A stretch of 64,000 nt of DNA from Rouxiella sp. WC2420 (GTDB lineage Bacteria; Pseudomonadota; Gammaproteobacteria; Enterobacterales; Enterobacteriaceae). The notes beneath the pieces are model-generated. The model was not told the DNA's origin. It worked only from the letters and a program-made list of their open reading frames with translations, and did not search any database. Position numbers and translations under genes: made by a program. Each line of letters begins with the position of its first letter. Positions within the stretch are counted from its first letter, which is position 1. Below, piece after piece: positions 55,061-64,000 of this stretch. The stretch lies in the NCBI RefSeq assembly GCF_041200025.1, contig NZ_CP165628.1, positions 3,100,001 to 3,164,000 of the forward strand, read 5' to 3'.

Positions 55061-56044
55061 TTAACTCCCCAGCAATTCTCGCATCGCCCGCTCGACCTGT
55101 TCTGACTCTGCGGCAAATCTTCCCGGTGCGCCCGCGCAGTGTCCAAACGGGGATTCCAGCGGTAACCACACGCCGATGCCAACGGGTAATTGCTCAAACT
55201 CCAGCCCCGCCTCTTCAACGGTAAAATACTGGTCGGTGCTACCGGGCATCACAATGGTTTTGGCTGTGACCTTGCCGATATCGTCAAAACTGACCTCACC
55301 GCCCTGCCAGGTTTTCAGCATCGCCAGTAAATCGTTGGCATCCCAGCTTTGGTGACTCTGCTCCCAGTTCAACAGCAGCGCCTCAAGCGACTCAAAACCA
55401 AGCTGTTTATATAGCCCGTCGCGGAAGAATTCTGCGCTGTAAGCCCAGCCTGCATAGTTACGGCCAAAAGCCGCCAACCCAGTCAGCGGTGGCGTTTCAT
55501 AGCGACCGCGGTTAAATTTCCCATCGGCCAGAAGTGCGGCTTTTACACCTTCCAGAAACACATGATTCAGCGGCCAGCAGCGCGCGGTGCCGCAAATTGG
55601 CAGCAACGCTCTGACATGACCGGGGTAACTCACCGCCCATTGCCACGCCTGCATCGCGCCCATTGACCAGCCCGAAACCAACGCAAAAGAATTTATCCCC
55701 AGAGCCTGACTAAGTTGATACTGCGCGCGCACGTTATCTTTCACCGTAACCGTAGGAAAATCAGCGCCATGCTGCGGCCCAGAGTGGCTCGGCGAACTCG
55801 ACAGACCGTTGCCAAACATATTGCTCAGCACGATGAAATAACGCGTGGGATCCAGTGCTTTGCCCGGCCCTATCAGCTTGAAATAGTTGCGATGCGATCC
55901 GGTGTAATAACTGGGGATCAGGATGGCGTTATCGCCCTGCTCATTCAGCTCGCCAAAGGTCGCATAGGCCAGTGACGCCTGCTGCAAAACTTCGCCGTTT
56001 TGCAGGGGAAAATCGCCCAATAAAAACTGCTGATGATCCTGCAC
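55061..56044 (-). CDS. MetX-like alpha/beta hydrolase
   Basis: The 327-residue protein has the homoserine-acetyltransferase-like alpha/beta fold: NAILIPSYYTGSHRNY (oxyanion side), nucleophile Ser in VSGWSMGAMQAWQWA, acid Asp in MPGSTDQYF and His in SPFGHCAGAPG. Homoserine acyltransferase residues are not convincing, so a hydrolase is more likely. It is divergent from the TetR gene at 56242 and carries operator B in its promoter, nearly the same element as in front of the helical-bundle/DUF3830 pair. It may open a lactone, lactam or ester form of that pair's product. Confidence 0.8.
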   Translation of the reverse strand: MQDHQQFLLGDFPLQNGEVLQQASLAYATFGELNEQGDNAILIPSYYTGSHRNYFKLIGPGKALDPTRYFIVLSNMFGNGLSSSPSHSGPQHGADFPTVTVKDNVRAQYQLSQALGINSFALVSGWSMGAMQAWQWAVSYPGHVRALLPICGTARCWPLNHVFLEGVKAALLADGKFNRGRYETPPLTGLAAFGRNYAGWAYSAEFFRDGLYKQLGFESLEALLLNWEQSHQSWDANDLLAMLKTWQGGEVSFDDIGKVTAKTIVMPGSTDQYFTVEEAGLEFEQLPVGIGVWLPLESPFGHCAGAPGRFAAESEQVERAMRELLGS

Positions 56045-56087
56045 TATAACGCTCCTTATGTTTGCGAAAGGATAAATAAATTCACTG

Positions 56088-56107
56088 CTAATTAATTAAC
56101 TAGTTAA
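56088..56107. promoter_or_regulatory. Operator B between the hydrolase and TetR genes
   Basis: CTAATTAATTAACTAGTTAA contains the perfect 12-bp palindrome TTAACTAGTTAA (56096-56107) and is the reverse complement of operator A with two mismatches. It lies 44 bases upstream of the hydrolase start. Confidence 0.7.
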
Positions 56108-56241
56108 CTTATTGAGATGACAGGGATTTTAAAACAGATCCAAGATTATCTAATAAAATGCCTATAAATCATTTCATTATGTCATTTGCTCATGCGAAAC
56201 TGACGTTAATCTTATTATGCAGCATTTAAACAGGATGGCTA

Positions 56242-56886
56242 ATGAAGGAACCTAAAGTCTCGGCCCGAATTACTGCAACGGACAAGCCAGCAAAAAAAAA
56301 TCAGAGCGATGTTGCGGCAATTTTACTCGACTCGGCATTTGACCTGTTTGCCAACCAAAATTACTCCTCGGTGCGAATTAAAGATATTGCCAAAGCCACC
56401 GGACTCAACTCGGCGTTGATCTACTATTATTTCGGATCCAAAGAAGATTTATTTCTCAAAGTGATAGAAGCTGCGGTCGAAAAAGCATTCCTGCAATTTG
56501 ACACTATTACCGCCAACTCGGCCACACCTAAGCAAGTGCTGTTCTCTTGGATTGAAATCCATATTTTGCAGTTTACGCTGATGCAGAAGCTAGCCAAAAT
56601 CAGTTTGGACTACGCCAACACCCACGAGCATCTGACCAATATCGATAAAGCGATCAAAAAGTTTTACGAGAAAGAGTCAGTGGTGCTGAAAAACACCTTA
56701 AAAGACGGCATCACTGCCGGAGAATTCCGCGACGTGAATCCCGCGGATATGTCGATGTTTATTTCAACCTTTCTGGACGGGGTTTTATTTCGCACGGTGA
56801 TGTTCCCTAATTTTAAATATAAACACGCCATCAACTGCATGCGTGAGTTTGTGCTGGAACATTTAGAGCCTCACACTATCTCTTAG
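56242..56886 (+). CDS. TetR-family regulator of the hydrolase and helical-bundle/DUF3830 genes
   Basis: The 214-residue protein carries the TetR helix-turn-helix at residues 28-75 (ILLDSAFDLFANQNYSSVRIKDIAKATGLNSALIYYYFGSKEDLF) followed by a helical ligand domain. It is divergent from the MetX-like hydrolase. The palindromic elements at 56088 and 53966 are the likely binding sites, which would place both gene groups under one signal. Its ligand may be the substrate of the neighbouring oxidation operon; that is inference. Confidence 0.86.
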   Translation: MKEPKVSARITATDKPAKKNQSDVAAILLDSAFDLFANQNYSSVRIKDIAKATGLNSALIYYYFGSKEDLFLKVIEAAVEKAFLQFDTITANSATPKQVLFSWIEIHILQFTLMQKLAKISLDYANTHEHLTNIDKAIKKFYEKESVVLKNTLKDGITAGEFRDVNPADMSMFISTFLDGVLFRTVMFPNFKYKHAINCMREFVLEHLEPHTIS

Positions 56887-56902
56887 TGAAAATTTTAAGA
56901 CA

Positions 56903-56935
56903 GGAATACCCACTCGTTGCTGAGCAGGTATTCCT
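56903..56935. terminator. Bidirectional terminator between TetR and the glutamine-synthetase-type gene
   Basis: GGAATACC and GGTATTCC form an 8- to 9-bp stem with a 16-base loop, followed by TTATTT, between two convergent genes. Confidence 0.65.
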
Positions 56936-56945
56936 TATTTAGTGA

Positions 56946-58316
56946 TTAAAATATCGAACTATATTTCTCGATTTCCCATTGGCTGATGCTCAGGTGATAC
57001 TGATTCCACTCCTGAGTTTTATATTTCACAAACTCATCCTTCAGCGCTTTGCCCAACGTCGCCTCAATAAACGGATCGCTGTCGAAAGCTTCCACCGCCT
57101 CGAGCAAATTCTGCGGCAGGAAATCGATACCGCGAGCGGCACGCTCTGCTTCAGTCATGGCATACAAGTTGTCTTCATTCGGTTTGCGCGGATCGATTTT
57201 CTCACGAATACCTTCCAGACCGGCGGCCAGGGCCAAAGTCGCCGCCAGATAAGGATTTACCGCCCCGTCGGCATTGCGGGATTCACAGCGGCCGCCACCT
57301 GCCGGCACGCGAACCGAGTTGGTGCGGTTGTTGGAGCCATAGGAGTTAAACACCGGTGCCCATGAGAAATAGCTCATTGCCCCCTGTCGCACCAGCCGTT
57401 TATAGCTATTAACCGTTGGCGCAAAGGCGGCACAGAGCGCGCGACCGTGTTTAAGCAACCCGCCAATAAAGTAGTAGCCAATTTCGGTCAAGCCTAACCC
57501 GTAGGGATCTTCATCGCTGGCATCCTGAGTTTTGAACAGATTGCTGCCGGTTTTCAAATCATACAGCGACATATTGAAATGCGCGCCGGTGCCCGTTTTG
57601 TCCGAAAACGGTTTTGGCATCATGGTCGCCACCAGCCCCATTTCTCTGGCGTAATGCTTGGCCATAAAGCGGAAGAAAATCATTCGGTCACAGGTGGTCA
57701 ATGCATCGGCGTAGTTAAAATCAAATTCATACTGAGAATTGCCGTCTTCGTGATCCAGAGAATATAAATCCCAGCCCAGACTGTTAATACAGGTGGAAAC
57801 CTTATCCAGCCAGGCGAACTGTTCAACAAATCCTTGAATGTCGTAGCACGGTTTCTTCAGTTTATTGTCTTTTTCCGGCACTGACAGCGAGCCGTCTTCC
57901 TCGCGTTTGAGCAGATAAATCTCACATTCGATGCCAAGGTTAAAACCAAAACCCATCTCGTTGGCCTGCTTGATGACGTTTTGCAGCGCAACGCGGGTGT
58001 TTAGCGCATAGGGTTCACCCTGAAAGGCATTGTCGGCGGGCATCCAGGCAATTTTCGGCTCCCACGGCAGTTGAATAATGTGGTCGAGATCCGGCACCGA
58101 GGTCAATTCATCCTCGTGTGGAGACTGCCCCAACCCGTCCAGCGCATAGCCGGTATAGCGCTCTGAACCCTGCGCCATCTGATGAAAGTGATTGATTGGT
58201 ACCACTTTACCTTTTGGAATACCGTGAATATCAACATACGCGCCGATGCAATACTCAACGCCTTTGGCTCTCAACGACTGCTCAACTTCTGCAATCTGTT
58301 CCGGTGATTTCTTCAT
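56946..58316 (-). CDS. GlnT-type glutamine synthetase family ligase (gamma-glutamyl-amide synthetase candidate)
   Basis: The 456-residue ATP-dependent ligase belongs to the type III GlnT group of the glutamine synthetase family: [50 protein letters not shown], the ATP-site [20 protein letters not shown] and [24 protein letters not shown]. Relatives include gamma-glutamylmethylamide synthetase, which couples glutamate to methylamine. The operon context with a Rieske oxygenase suggests it glutamylates an amine freed by oxidation, not ammonia assimilation. The frame opens to a TTG at 58340, but ATG 58316 follows AGGCGGGAA and is preferred. It is the last gene of the operon. Confidence 0.85.
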   Translation of the reverse strand: MKKSPEQIAEVEQSLRAKGVEYCIGAYVDIHGIPKGKVVPINHFHQMAQGSERYTGYALDGLGQSPHEDELTSVPDLDHIIQLPWEPKIAWMPADNAFQGEPYALNTRVALQNVIKQANEMGFGFNLGIECEIYLLKREEDGSLSVPEKDNKLKKPCYDIQGFVEQFAWLDKVSTCINSLGWDLYSLDHEDGNSQYEFDFNYADALTTCDRMIFFRFMAKHYAREMGLVATMMPKPFSDKTGTGAHFNMSLYDLKTGSNLFKTQDASDEDPYGLGLTEIGYYFIGGLLKHGRALCAAFAPTVNSYKRLVRQGAMSYFSWAPVFNSYGSNNRTNSVRVPAGGGRCESRNADGAVNPYLAATLALAAGLEGIREKIDPRKPNEDNLYAMTEAERAARGIDFLPQNLLEAVEAFDSDPFIEATLGKALKDEFVKYKTQEWNQYHLSISQWEIEKYSSIF

Positions 58317-58355
58317 GTAAGGTTCCCGCCTGTTAAACAATCTTAATGGTGACCG

Positions 58356-59342
<987 letters not shown>

Positions 59343-59389
59343 ACTGCGTCCCTTTGTGTAATCAGAGTTAATTTTTGAAGTTTTTTGAA

Positions 59390-60556
59390 CTATAAAAGCT
59401 TGCGCTTCATATAGTTGGCCAGATGCCAGACTGTGCGTTCGAGATGCCCAAGGCGACCCGGTTTCGCCAGCTGCGAGCGACTACCGCGACGCTGCAGGCT
59501 GTTTATCTCGAGATCTTCGGCAATGATCGCCTTGCTGCCATTTTTCATCTCTTCTGCCGTGGCGGCGAAACCTTCCTGCGCCATCGACTCTTTGGAAACC
59601 AGCACCAGACGATGCCAAACAGTTTTATCTTTATTGATAGGCAAAAGCGTGCTGATGCTTAAACGGTCGGGATTGATGCCGATCAGGCAGAACGGGTAGA
59701 TAAGCATCAGGTCGATACGGCGCAGATCTTCTTCGCTCATGCCGTCAAACGGCAGCAGTCCGGCAGTCAATACCTCGCTGACTTCGCCATTTTTACGCAG
59801 CGGCTGATGACAGAAGGTCCAGCCGGGCCCGTCTTCGCCGATATAGCTCAAACGGCCGGGAAAGCTGTCTTCCAAAGTCGTGCGATGTACCGCCGAATGG
59901 TGATAGCACTCCATAAAAGTTTCCACCGCCATCTTCCAGTTGAACGGACAGTCGTAATCCAGCTCATAGGCGGTTTGCAACTCGGCAAAATGATATTTCT
60001 CGAACAGCGGCATGACCGGCGCAAGGCGGGTTAGCAAAGAATCAACGCTGGCAGAAAAAGTGATGAAAATCATCCCGGCGACGATCTCGGTGCGGATCTG
60101 TGGCAGCTCGCAGGACTTGCGGTCAAAATCCTCGGCCTGATTCATCAACGGCGCGCCCACTAGCTGCCCTTTGGTGTTGTAGCTCCAGTTATGGAACGGG
60201 CAAACAAACGCCCTGGCATTGCCGCTGCCTTCAACAATCGGTACCCAACGGTGCAGGCAAACGCGGGACATCACGCGAATACCGTCGTCGCTGCGAGTAC
60301 AAAGCAGCGGTTCATCGATAATATCGAGACTGAAATAGTCACCCACATTAGGCACTTGCGAAACGTGACCAATAAACAACCAGTCCTCACGGAAGATCTT
60401 TTGATTTTCTAGCTGAAAAAATGCATCGCTGTTATAAGCCTGCGGCGGCAAAGTGGCAGCCAGTCCGGCGTCAGCGCTTTGTGCCGCGGTAATCTGATCG
60501 GCGATGGCTTGTCCATCATCAAATAAACAGTCAATTCTCTGAGTCAAGTCGAGCAT
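59390..60556 (-). CDS. Rieske non-heme iron oxygenase, alpha subunit
   Basis: The 388-residue oxygenase has the Rieske 2Fe-2S site Cys100-x-His102 ... Cys119-x2-His122 (VCLHRW and CPFHNWSY) and the mononuclear iron site NWKMAVETFMECYHHSAVHR. Length and motifs fit the carnitine/betaine/stachydrine demethylase and aromatic dioxygenase alpha group. No beta subunit is adjacent and no dedicated reductase is in the window; a reductase could be upstream of the cut end. TGGAGG seven bases before the ATG supports the start. The amino-acid transporter and GlnT-type genes around it suggest an N-substituted amino acid or amine as substrate. Confidence 0.88.
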   Translation of the reverse strand: MLDLTQRIDCLFDDGQAIADQITAAQSADAGLAATLPPQAYNSDAFFQLENQKIFREDWLFIGHVSQVPNVGDYFSLDIIDEPLLCTRSDDGIRVMSRVCLHRWVPIVEGSGNARAFVCPFHNWSYNTKGQLVGAPLMNQAEDFDRKSCELPQIRTEIVAGMIFITFSASVDSLLTRLAPVMPLFEKYHFAELQTAYELDYDCPFNWKMAVETFMECYHHSAVHRTTLEDSFPGRLSYIGEDGPGWTFCHQPLRKNGEVSEVLTAGLLPFDGMSEEDLRRIDLMLIYPFCLIGINPDRLSISTLLPINKDKTVWHRLVLVSKESMAQEGFAATAEEMKNGSKAIIAEDLEINSLQRRGSRSQLAKPGRLGHLERTVWHLANYMKRKLL

Positions 60557-60652
60557 GGTGTAGCCTCCATAAATTCAATTTATACAAGAGATTGCATGAT
60601 GACGATTGATTAATTGCAGATCGTTTATCCGGCGTTTTTTCAGCAGCTAGCC

Positions 60653-61705
60653 TCAGCAGCGTATGCGCCCCAGCTCCCTCTCCAGCAGCGGAATGACTTC
60701 GTTACCAAAGCGCGTCAGCGAACGCAGCGCAGGGTCTATCGGCATATCGCCAAACTGGAAAAAGCAGTTGTAATGCGTTGCGCCAGTGTCCTGCACCTCA
60801 CGAATAATTCTGTCGGCCACGCTGCGCGGATTTCCAATCATCAGATTGCGGCAAACTTCCTCGGCGTCCGGCTCGTTGGCAAACGGCGGTGCGGTGATAA
60901 ATGCGCCGTCAGTCAATGTTTCTTTCTCATGCAGCGCGGCAATCATGCGGGCAACAAACATCGCGCGCTCGGCAGCCTGATGCGCCTGCACCTGACTATC
61001 AGTGATATGAATATATTGCTGGACCGCGACGGGACGCTGGCTATCGATCCCCGCCTGTTCCCAGCCCTGTCGAGCATCACTGACCATTTGCCTCAGGCGC
61101 GGCGAACCGCGATAACCGGCAGTCATAAACGGCGTTGGGTTCCAGGGTTCAAAGGCGCGCAGAATATGCGGATTGGTGCTGGTGACAAACAGCGGGGGCA
61201 GCGGCTGTTGCAGCGTATTTAACAAAAAGTCAGTGCGCAGTGCTTCGCCGTTGAAGCCGAGCGACTCGGTTTTGCCAGTGGTCAACGCCGAGGCTACCTG
61301 CGCCCAACCGTCGAGCAATGCCTGATTGCGCTCGTCAACGTCCAACCCGTAGCGTTCAAATTCATAGGCCTGGTAACCGCTGCCGATACCCAGCACCAGT
61401 CGGCCTTCGGTCAGACGGTCGACCAGCGCGATTTCCTGTGCCAGCCGCATCGGGTGATACAACGGCAGCACGATCACCGCCGTCCCGAGTTTGATACGCT
61501 GGGTATAACCGGCCATGTGCGCAGCCATCATCAATGGCGAAACGCTGAGTGAATAATTGGTAAAATGGTGTTCGGCGAACCAGGCGGTTTCAAAACCGAT
61601 TTCTTCAGCCAGCGCGACCATTTTACGGGTATCTTTGATGACCCCCTGAATACCTCCAGGATTGTCCTTAAAAGACATTAAATTGAATAATCCAAGTTTC
61701 ATCAT
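60653..61705 (-). CDS. LLM-class (luciferase-like) flavin-dependent monooxygenase
   Basis: The 350-residue TIM-barrel protein of the bacterial luciferase family has MKLGLFNLMSFKDN, ETAWFAEHHFTNYSLSVSPLMMAAHMAGYTQRIKLGTAVIVLPLYHPMRLAQEIALVDRLTEGRLVLGIGSGY and RNLMIGNPRSVADRIIREV. Such enzymes use reduced FMN and oxygen to oxidise or cleave C-N, C-S or similar bonds. A partner flavin reductase is not in the window. It follows the ABC permease gene by 23 bases in the same operon. Confidence 0.88.
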   Translation of the reverse strand: MMKLGLFNLMSFKDNPGGIQGVIKDTRKMVALAEEIGFETAWFAEHHFTNYSLSVSPLMMAAHMAGYTQRIKLGTAVIVLPLYHPMRLAQEIALVDRLTEGRLVLGIGSGYQAYEFERYGLDVDERNQALLDGWAQVASALTTGKTESLGFNGEALRTDFLLNTLQQPLPPLFVTSTNPHILRAFEPWNPTPFMTAGYRGSPRLRQMVSDARQGWEQAGIDSQRPVAVQQYIHITDSQVQAHQAAERAMFVARMIAALHEKETLTDGAFITAPPFANEPDAEEVCRNLMIGNPRSVADRIIREVQDTGATHYNCFFQFGDMPIDPALRSLTRFGNEVIPLLERELGRIRC

Positions 61706-61728
61706 GCCCCCGGCGAAAACTGCGTGAA

Positions 61729-62655
61729 TTAACGGCGTTTGCCTTTCTGGAAATAGCGTTCAATTTTGCTCTGGATAGTGCTAAGCACCGTCGTCGCAGC
61801 CAAATACCAAATACAGGCAACGATCAATAACGGGATATTTTCATAAGTCCGCGAATATATGGCCTGTGCGGAATACAGCAGGTCCGATAATGAAATTACG
61901 CTGACCAGCGAAGTGCTTTTCAGCATACCAATCACCTGATTACCGGTTGGCGGAATAATAAACGGCACCGCCTGCGGCAAAATAATGCGTTTCAGCCATT
62001 GGATTTTCTGCATACCCAGCGCGCGGGCAGCTTCCTGCTGGCCTTCATCCACCGAGGACATTCCGGCGCGGATAATCTCTGCCATATATGCCGCTTCGTT
62101 GAGGCCGAGTCCTAATATTGCGGCGGTCCACGGGGTAATCAGATCATTCATGCTGCCGGAGTAAAGAGTGGGCATAAACGGTAAACTAATACTAAAAGTC
62201 GGATATAACGCCGCCAGGTTGTACCAGAAAATTAATTGCACCAGCACCGGCGTGCCGCGAAAGAACCAAATATATCCACGGCTAAATCCGGCAAATAATG
62301 GATTTTGCGAAAGACGCATCACCGCCAAAATAACACTCAGGACAATCGCCAGCGCCATAATCACCAGAGTCAGCCACACGGTGACCCATAGGCCCTCAAG
62401 AATGGTCGGCGAGAACAAATATTTGCCCACCGTTTGCCAGCCAAAATTAGGATTCGTGATCATCGAATGCACGACCATGACGATTAGCGCGAGCCCTACG
62501 GCCAATGAAATCCAGCGCCCGTAATAACGCGGGGCGACCACCGTCATTGGCTGCAAAGTAGGTGGCGTCAATGAGGACGGCGTTCGCGTGCTTGCTTCTT
62601 TCTCCGCCAGTGCGAGTCGCGGGCGAGGCTGATTATCTGTCATCATTTCTCTCAT
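61729..62655 (-). CDS. Polar amino-acid-type ABC transporter permease
   Basis: The 308-residue membrane protein of the HisM/GlnP group has a cytoplasmic Pro-rich N-terminus of about 45 residues, then helices with LFSPTILEGLWVTVWLTLVIM and SRGYIWFFRGTPVLVQLIFWYN, and the EAA loop DEGQQEAARALGMQKIQWLKRIILPQA (about residues 210-236). With the ATPase at 62693 it forms an importer for polar amino acids or related compounds. The long N-terminus suggests it may carry both permease roles as a homodimer. The substrate-binding protein is not in the window. Confidence 0.9.
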   Translation of the reverse strand: MREMMTDNQPRPRLALAEKEASTRTPSSLTPPTLQPMTVVAPRYYGRWISLAVGLALIVMVVHSMITNPNFGWQTVGKYLFSPTILEGLWVTVWLTLVIMALAIVLSVILAVMRLSQNPLFAGFSRGYIWFFRGTPVLVQLIFWYNLAALYPTFSISLPFMPTLYSGSMNDLITPWTAAILGLGLNEAAYMAEIIRAGMSSVDEGQQEAARALGMQKIQWLKRIILPQAVPFIIPPTGNQVIGMLKSTSLVSVISLSDLLYSAQAIYSRTYENIPLLIVACIWYLAATTVLSTIQSKIERYFQKGKRR

Positions 62656-62692
62656 TCACTCTTGCGCAAGGAAGGACAGTCAGTCCGGATAT

Positions 62693-63466
62693 TCACAGCA
62701 CGCGGGTCAGAAAATCTCGGGTGCGTGCGTGAGCGGGAGCGGTAAACAGGCTCTGCGGCGAACCGGTTTCGATAATCGCCCCGTTGTCCATAAATGCCAC
62801 TTTGCTACAAACCTCACGGGCAAACGCCATCTCGTGGGTCACTACCACCATGGTCATACCGTCCTCGGCCAGTTTGCGCATGACATCGAGCACTTCGCCG
62901 ACCAGTTCCGGGTCCAGCGCGCTGGTTGGCTCGTCGAACAGCATGATGTCAGGCTTCATCGCCAGAGCGCGGGCAATCGCTACGCGCTGCTGCTGTCCGC
63001 CGGAAAGTTCAGAGGGATAGGCGTCATAGCGATGGCTCAGCCCGACGCGGTCCAACAGCTGTTTGGCCTCGCTCACTGCCTGCGCGCGCGGCACTTTCTT
63101 GACCTGCATCGGCGCTTCGATCACATTTTCCAGTGCGGTCATATGGCCAAACAGATTAAAACGCTGAAACACCATGCCGATGCGCGCTCGCTGGCGAACG
63201 ATTTCCGACTCCTTTAACAGGTGCAGCTTGTCGCCAACCTGTCGATACCCAATCCACTCGCCGAACACCTGCAGCGAACCGCCGTCAATTTTTTCGAGAT
63301 GATTAAGGCAGCGTAAAAAGGTTGATTTTCCCGAGCCTGAAGGGCCAATCAGACACACCACCTCACCGCTTTCGATACGCAGATCTACGCCTTTGAGGAT
63401 CTCGACGCCGTTAAACAGCTTGATCACCTGCCGGGCATCTACTGCCGGTATATTGCCTGCTGCCAT
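62693..63466 (-). CDS. Polar amino-acid-type ABC transporter ATPase
   Basis: The 257-residue nucleotide-binding protein has Walker [14 protein letters not shown]-loop in [12 protein letters not shown], signature [15 protein letters not shown] and Walker [13 protein letters not shown], then [12 protein letters not shown]. The pattern matches GlnQ/HisP-type ATPases. It pairs with the permease at 61729, and the gap between the genes is 37 bases. Confidence 0.93.
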   Translation of the reverse strand: MAAGNIPAVDARQVIKLFNGVEILKGVDLRIESGEVVCLIGPSGSGKSTFLRCLNHLEKIDGGSLQVFGEWIGYRQVGDKLHLLKESEIVRQRARIGMVFQRFNLFGHMTALENVIEAPMQVKKVPRAQAVSEAKQLLDRVGLSHRYDAYPSELSGGQQQRVAIARALAMKPDIMLFDEPTSALDPELVGEVLDVMRKLAEDGMTMVVVTHEMAFAREVCSKVAFMDNGAIIETGSPQSLFTAPAHARTRDFLTRVL

Positions 63467-63481
63467 GATGTTTCCTCTTTT

Positions 63482-64000
63482 TCAGGGAGCCAGATACCAG
63501 GTACAAACCCCGCCGCCGTCGACGATCAGCATCTGCCCGGTGGTGTAACCGGCATCGTCGCTGGCCAGATAACTCACCGCCTTTGCCACCTCAAGAGGCG
63601 TTCCGGCACGGCTTAACGGCAGGCGTGACACCTCTTCGGCCAATACTTTTTCCTGCTGTTGCCAGCCGCTGTTCGCCTCGCGGATAGGTCCGGGGCTAAC
63701 GCCATTAACGCGAATGCCGTACTGCGCCCATTCCATCGCCATTTGGGTGGTCAGGTTGACGATTGCCGCCTTGCTGGGGCCAAAGGCGCCCGCCCCCGGA
63801 TAACAACGGTGGGCCGAAGCTCCGGCGATGCTAATAATGCTGCCGCCGCGCTCGAGCATGATTTTTGCAACCTCGGTGCTGGTGATAAAGCAGCCGGTGG
63901 CGTTAGACTGCAACACCGTTTGCCACTGGCTATCGCTGAGTTCCAGCAGGCTGGCGTGGGCGCTGGCTCCGGCGTTGTTGACTAAAATGTCGATCCCGCC
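63482..64000 (-). CDS. Short-chain dehydrogenase/reductase, 5' end outside window
   Basis: The partial protein (about 172 residues; the codon at 64000 is still open) begins GGIDILVNNAGASAHASLLEL, the SDR NNAG motif, followed by SIISIAGASAHRCYPGAG and the C-terminal SYLASDDAGYTTGQMLIVDGGG block. At the place of the catalytic YxxxK it reads FGPSK, so Tyr is Phe (codon TTT at 63784-63782). Unless another residue takes over, the enzyme may have lost or changed its redox activity. It is the first visible gene of the minus-strand operon that continues through the ABC genes, 15 bases away. Confidence 0.88.
   Translation of the reverse strand, partial: GGIDILVNNAGASAHASLLELSDSQWQTVLQSNATGCFITSTEVAKIMLERGGSIISIAGASAHRCYPGAGAFGPSKAAIVNLTTQMAMEWAQYGIRVNGVSPGPIREANSGWQQQEKVLAEEVSRLPLSRAGTPLEVAKAVSYLASDDAGYTTGQMLIVDGGGVCTWYLAP

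Overview
The window looks like a chromosomal segment of a Gram-negative gammaproteobacterium in the Enterobacterales, probably close to the Yersiniaceae (Rahnella, Rouxiella, Ewingella or Serratia type). This is an inference from gene content (Bap-type adhesin with its own type I exporter, efeUOB, membrane-bound gluconate-type dehydrogenase, archaic chaperone-usher pilus, DUF4385 protein) and moderate GC. No rRNA, tRNA, CRISPR array, prophage or insertion sequence was seen. The segment is a chain of accessory surface and catabolic operons.

Layout. (1) 1-11951: 3' part of a giant Ig-repeat adhesin followed by its TolC-like, ABC and HlyD-like exporter, closed by a hairpin. The adhesin frame is broken by a net 4-base loss near base 45. 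(2) 12069-13582: a minus-strand pair, a dedicated acyl carrier protein and a serine-palmitoyltransferase-like enzyme, which is unusual in this bacterial group, with a Fur-like box upstream. (3) 14285-18602: small winged-helix protein, cupin, QorB-like reductase with TetR regulator, LysR regulator divergent from a DoxX gene. (4) 18763-23399: archaic (Csu-like) pilus operon whose chaperone gene carries an amber codon in its signal peptide; short tandem repeats lie upstream. (5) 24462-30668: SulP anion transporter divergent from a LysR gene, then a three-subunit Tat-exported flavoprotein/cytochrome c dehydrogenase. (6) 31043-36828: SDR epimerase, then Fur-boxed efeUOB for iron uptake with an unusually long EfeU.

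(7) 36889-45695: M20 amidohydrolase divergent from a six-gene catabolic cluster (Fe-type alcohol dehydrogenase, DapA-like lyase or aldolase, 2-hydroxyacid dehydrogenase, two MFS carriers, cyclase-family hydrolase). (8) 45802-49464: DUF4385 protein, YbaK-type deacylase, aldehyde dehydrogenase divergent from a TetR gene with twin operators. (9) 49629-53839: GlpD-like dehydrogenase, DhnA-type aldolase and FGGY kinase, which together suggest a polyol-phosphate pathway. (10) 53966-56886: a helical-bundle protein plus a DUF3830 cyclophilin-like protein, resembling the two halves of cucumopine synthase; a MetX-like alpha/beta hydrolase; and a TetR regulator. The first pair and the hydrolase share a nearly identical 20-bp promoter element (18/20). 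(11) 56903-64000: a minus-strand operon of SDR (cut by the window end), polar amino-acid ABC ATPase and permease, LLM flavin oxidoreductase, Rieske oxygenase, aldo/keto reductase and GlnT/GMAS-type ligase, which looks like uptake and oxidative breakdown of an amine or N-substituted amino acid.

The best candidates for undescribed biology are regions 10 and 11 together (split cucumopine-synthase-like pair, shared operator, amine-oxidation operon), the sphingolipid-type enzyme with private carrier protein in region 2, and the catabolic clusters in regions 7 and 9. All functional proposals come from reading the sequence without database searches.
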